A DNA stretch of 5,689 nucleotides from Bacillota bacterium (GTDB lineage Bacteria; Bacillota; UBA5301; JASBVW01): the NCBI GenBank assembly GCA_029961005.1, contig JASBVW010000113.1:1-5689 (forward strand), written 5' to 3'. Shown here piece after piece: positions 4,644-5,689 of this stretch; within the stretch, counting starts at the first letter, position 1, and every line of letters starts with the position of its first letter. Both the position numbers and the translations under genes were made by a program. The notes under the pieces were generated by a model that did not search any database, was not told where the DNA came from, and was given only the letters and a program-made list of their open reading frames with translations.

Positions 4644-5639
4644 ACCCTCCAAGCCCAGCACCTGGGAGACGGTGGCCGGCTCCAGGCCCGCCCGGCGCAA
4701 AGCGTCGATGAGAAGAGGCAGGGCGGAGACGGTGGGTGCGGTCGGGTGCATTAGCAGCAAACCCCCGGGTTGGGCCCCCTTTTCGGCCCGGCGCAGGATG
4801 ACCTCCGGCCGGGGGCGCTTCCAGTCCACCGTGTCCGCCGTCCAGAGGACGGTGTAGTACCCCAAGGCGGCTGCCACCCGGACCATTTGGGGGCTCACCT
4901 CCCCGTAAGGGGGGGCAAAGAGCTTGGCCGGGCGACACCCCAGCTCTTTCAGCAGGTGCTCGTTCTCTATAATTAGGCGCATCACCTCCTCCTCCGCCAA
5001 GGTGGCGGGGTGGACGTGCTCCAGCCCGTGGTTGGCCACCTCGTGGCCACCGGTAGAGAGCTCCCGCACCAGGTGAGGGAACCGGCGCGCCCAGGTGCCC
5101 ACGACGAAAAAAGTGGCCCGGACCTTCTTTTCGGCCAGAACGGTCAACAGGCGGGGGAGCTCCTCCTCTCCCCATGCCACGTTGAACATCAGCGCCACTA
5201 GAGGCCGGCCGCTCTCCCCTCGGTAAACGGGGGTGAATTGCCGGGCCACCGTCAGAGGGCGCAACTGCCGGAGGACGGGCTGGACCTCCTCCCCGGGGCG
5301 CGCCGCCAAGACCCGCTGCACCGTCTCTTCTACCGCCAGCTCCTGGCCGGGCTCTTCCGGTATGACGCGCTGGGAAGCGGGGTCAAAGTAAGCGGAGCGC
5401 GCCGGGCGGTAGTAAGTGCCCGCCAGCTCCTGTACTGCTTTCCGGAGTTCGTGTGCCAAGAGGAGACCCACCGGCCGCCCGGCCAGGGTCACCCCGGGCT
5501 TCACCCCCCGGCAATAACGGAGGCCCAGCCCGTAAAGATAAGGGCTCAACCCCAAGAGGAGCGCCGCCGTTCCCAGGCTTAAAAAGCGCACGAGAGCCCG
5601 CCTGGTCCAGACGACCGTATACCCCTTCCTTGCGCGCAC
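4635..5639 (-). CDS. ylxY: YlxY-type polysaccharide deacetylase homologue with altered metal site
   Basis: This 334-residue membrane-anchored or exported protein has Arg/Lys-rich residues 1-18, then a hydrophobic segment (about 19-40). Residues 46-131 resemble the peptidoglycan-binding type-4 domain found beside VanW and L,D-transpeptidase modules (GVTLAGRPV..., VIPEEPGQELAVEETVQRVL). A NodB deacetylase fold fills 147-330. Motif 2 is kept as NHGLEH (H204 and H208, HxxxH). APPYG (242-246) stands for RPPYG, TADTVDW (267-273) keeps the Asp region, and LLMHP (295-299) keeps H298. Motif 1, normally FDDG, reads FNVAWG (152-157), so both Asp residues are missing. This pattern is what I recall for YlxY proteins encoded after pnp. 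Activity is therefore uncertain; it may bind rather than deacetylate glycan. GTG at 5639 has GAGGGGAG 4 nt upstream and lies 12 nt after the preceding stop, so it is probably co-transcribed with the upstream gene. Confidence 0.88.
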   Translation of the reverse strand: MRARKGYTVVWTRRALVRFLSLGTAALLLGLSPYLYGLGLRYCRGVKPGVTLAGRPVGLLLAHELRKAVQELAGTYYRPARSAYFDPASQRVIPEEPGQELAVEETVQRVLAARPGEEVQPVLRQLRPLTVARQFTPVYRGESGRPLVALMFNVAWGEEELPRLLTVLAEKKVRATFFVVGTWARRFPHLVRELSTGGHEVANHGLEHVHPATLAEEEVMRLIIENEHLLKELGCRPAKLFAPPYGEVSPQMVRVAAALGYYTVLWTADTVDWKRPRPEVILRRAEKGAQPGGLLLMHPTAPTVSALPLLIDALRRAGLEPATVSQVLGLEGSE

Positions 5640-5651
5640 AAAGCTCCCCTC

Positions 5652-5689
5652 TCATTCCTTGGCCTCCGGGAGCAGGCGCTGCACGCCCC
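5652..5689 (-). CDS. C-terminal end of an upstream gene, possibly polynucleotide phosphorylase
   Basis: The frame ending with TGA at 5652-5654 reads GVQRLLPEAKE before the stop and is open to the right edge. Eleven residues are too few to identify a family. The call rests on synteny: in many Firmicutes ylxY directly follows pnp, and the 12-nt gap here fits one operon. The charged Glu/Lys-rich end is compatible with, but not diagnostic of, a PNPase tail. Confidence 0.45.
   Translation of the reverse strand, partial: GVQRLLPEAKE

Overview
The window looks like chromosomal DNA from a GC-rich, spore-forming Firmicute, probably a thermophilic clostridium of the Moorella/Ammonifex/Desulforudis kind. 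Three things suggest this. The genes form the familiar chain PNPase?-YlxY-MlpA-Dut-...-DapB. There are a Spo0E-like protein and a YaaH/SleL-like glycosidase, both sporulation-linked. Strong AGGAGG-type ribosome binding sites precede several genes, some with GTG or TTG starts. The genus is inferred from synteny and composition only.

Layout, right to left along the minus strand, which carries all genes but one. The last 11 codons of an upstream gene (possibly pnp) lie at 5652-5689. They are followed 12 nt later by a YlxY-type polysaccharide deacetylase homologue (4635-5639) whose first catalytic motif is degenerate. An SH3-GH18 glycosidase on the plus strand (3306-4643) sits next and overlaps the ylxY 3' end by 9 nt. 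Then come an M16 zinc protease (mlpA, 1879-3129) and dUTPase (dut, 1409-1879), joined by a TGATG stop/start overlap and driven by an extended -10 promoter at 3218-3245. A Spo0E-family small regulator (1034-1279) follows, with its own near-consensus promoter just past the dut stop and a terminator behind it. A glycine-zipper general-stress protein (404-910, TTG start) comes next with its own terminator. Last is the 5' part of dapB (1-278), which runs off the left edge.

Functionally this is a mix of RNA turnover and sporulation-envelope neighbours (ylxY, mlpA, GH18), nucleotide housekeeping (dut), phosphorelay regulation (Spo0E-like), stress response, and diaminopimelate/dipicolinate supply (dapB). 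In Bacillus subtilis the pnp-ylxY-mlpA group leads directly into spoVF/asd/dapG/dapA. Here the route to a dap gene passes through dut, the Spo0E-like gene and the stress gene, and the GH18 gene sits in the opposite orientation inside the group.

No mobile element, CRISPR array, RNA gene or clear unknown defence-type system was seen. The points most worth a second look are the altered active site of the deacetylase homologue, the antisense GH18 gene with shared promoter and 3' regions, and the triplicated GGAGGGAA element in the leader of the Spo0E-like gene.
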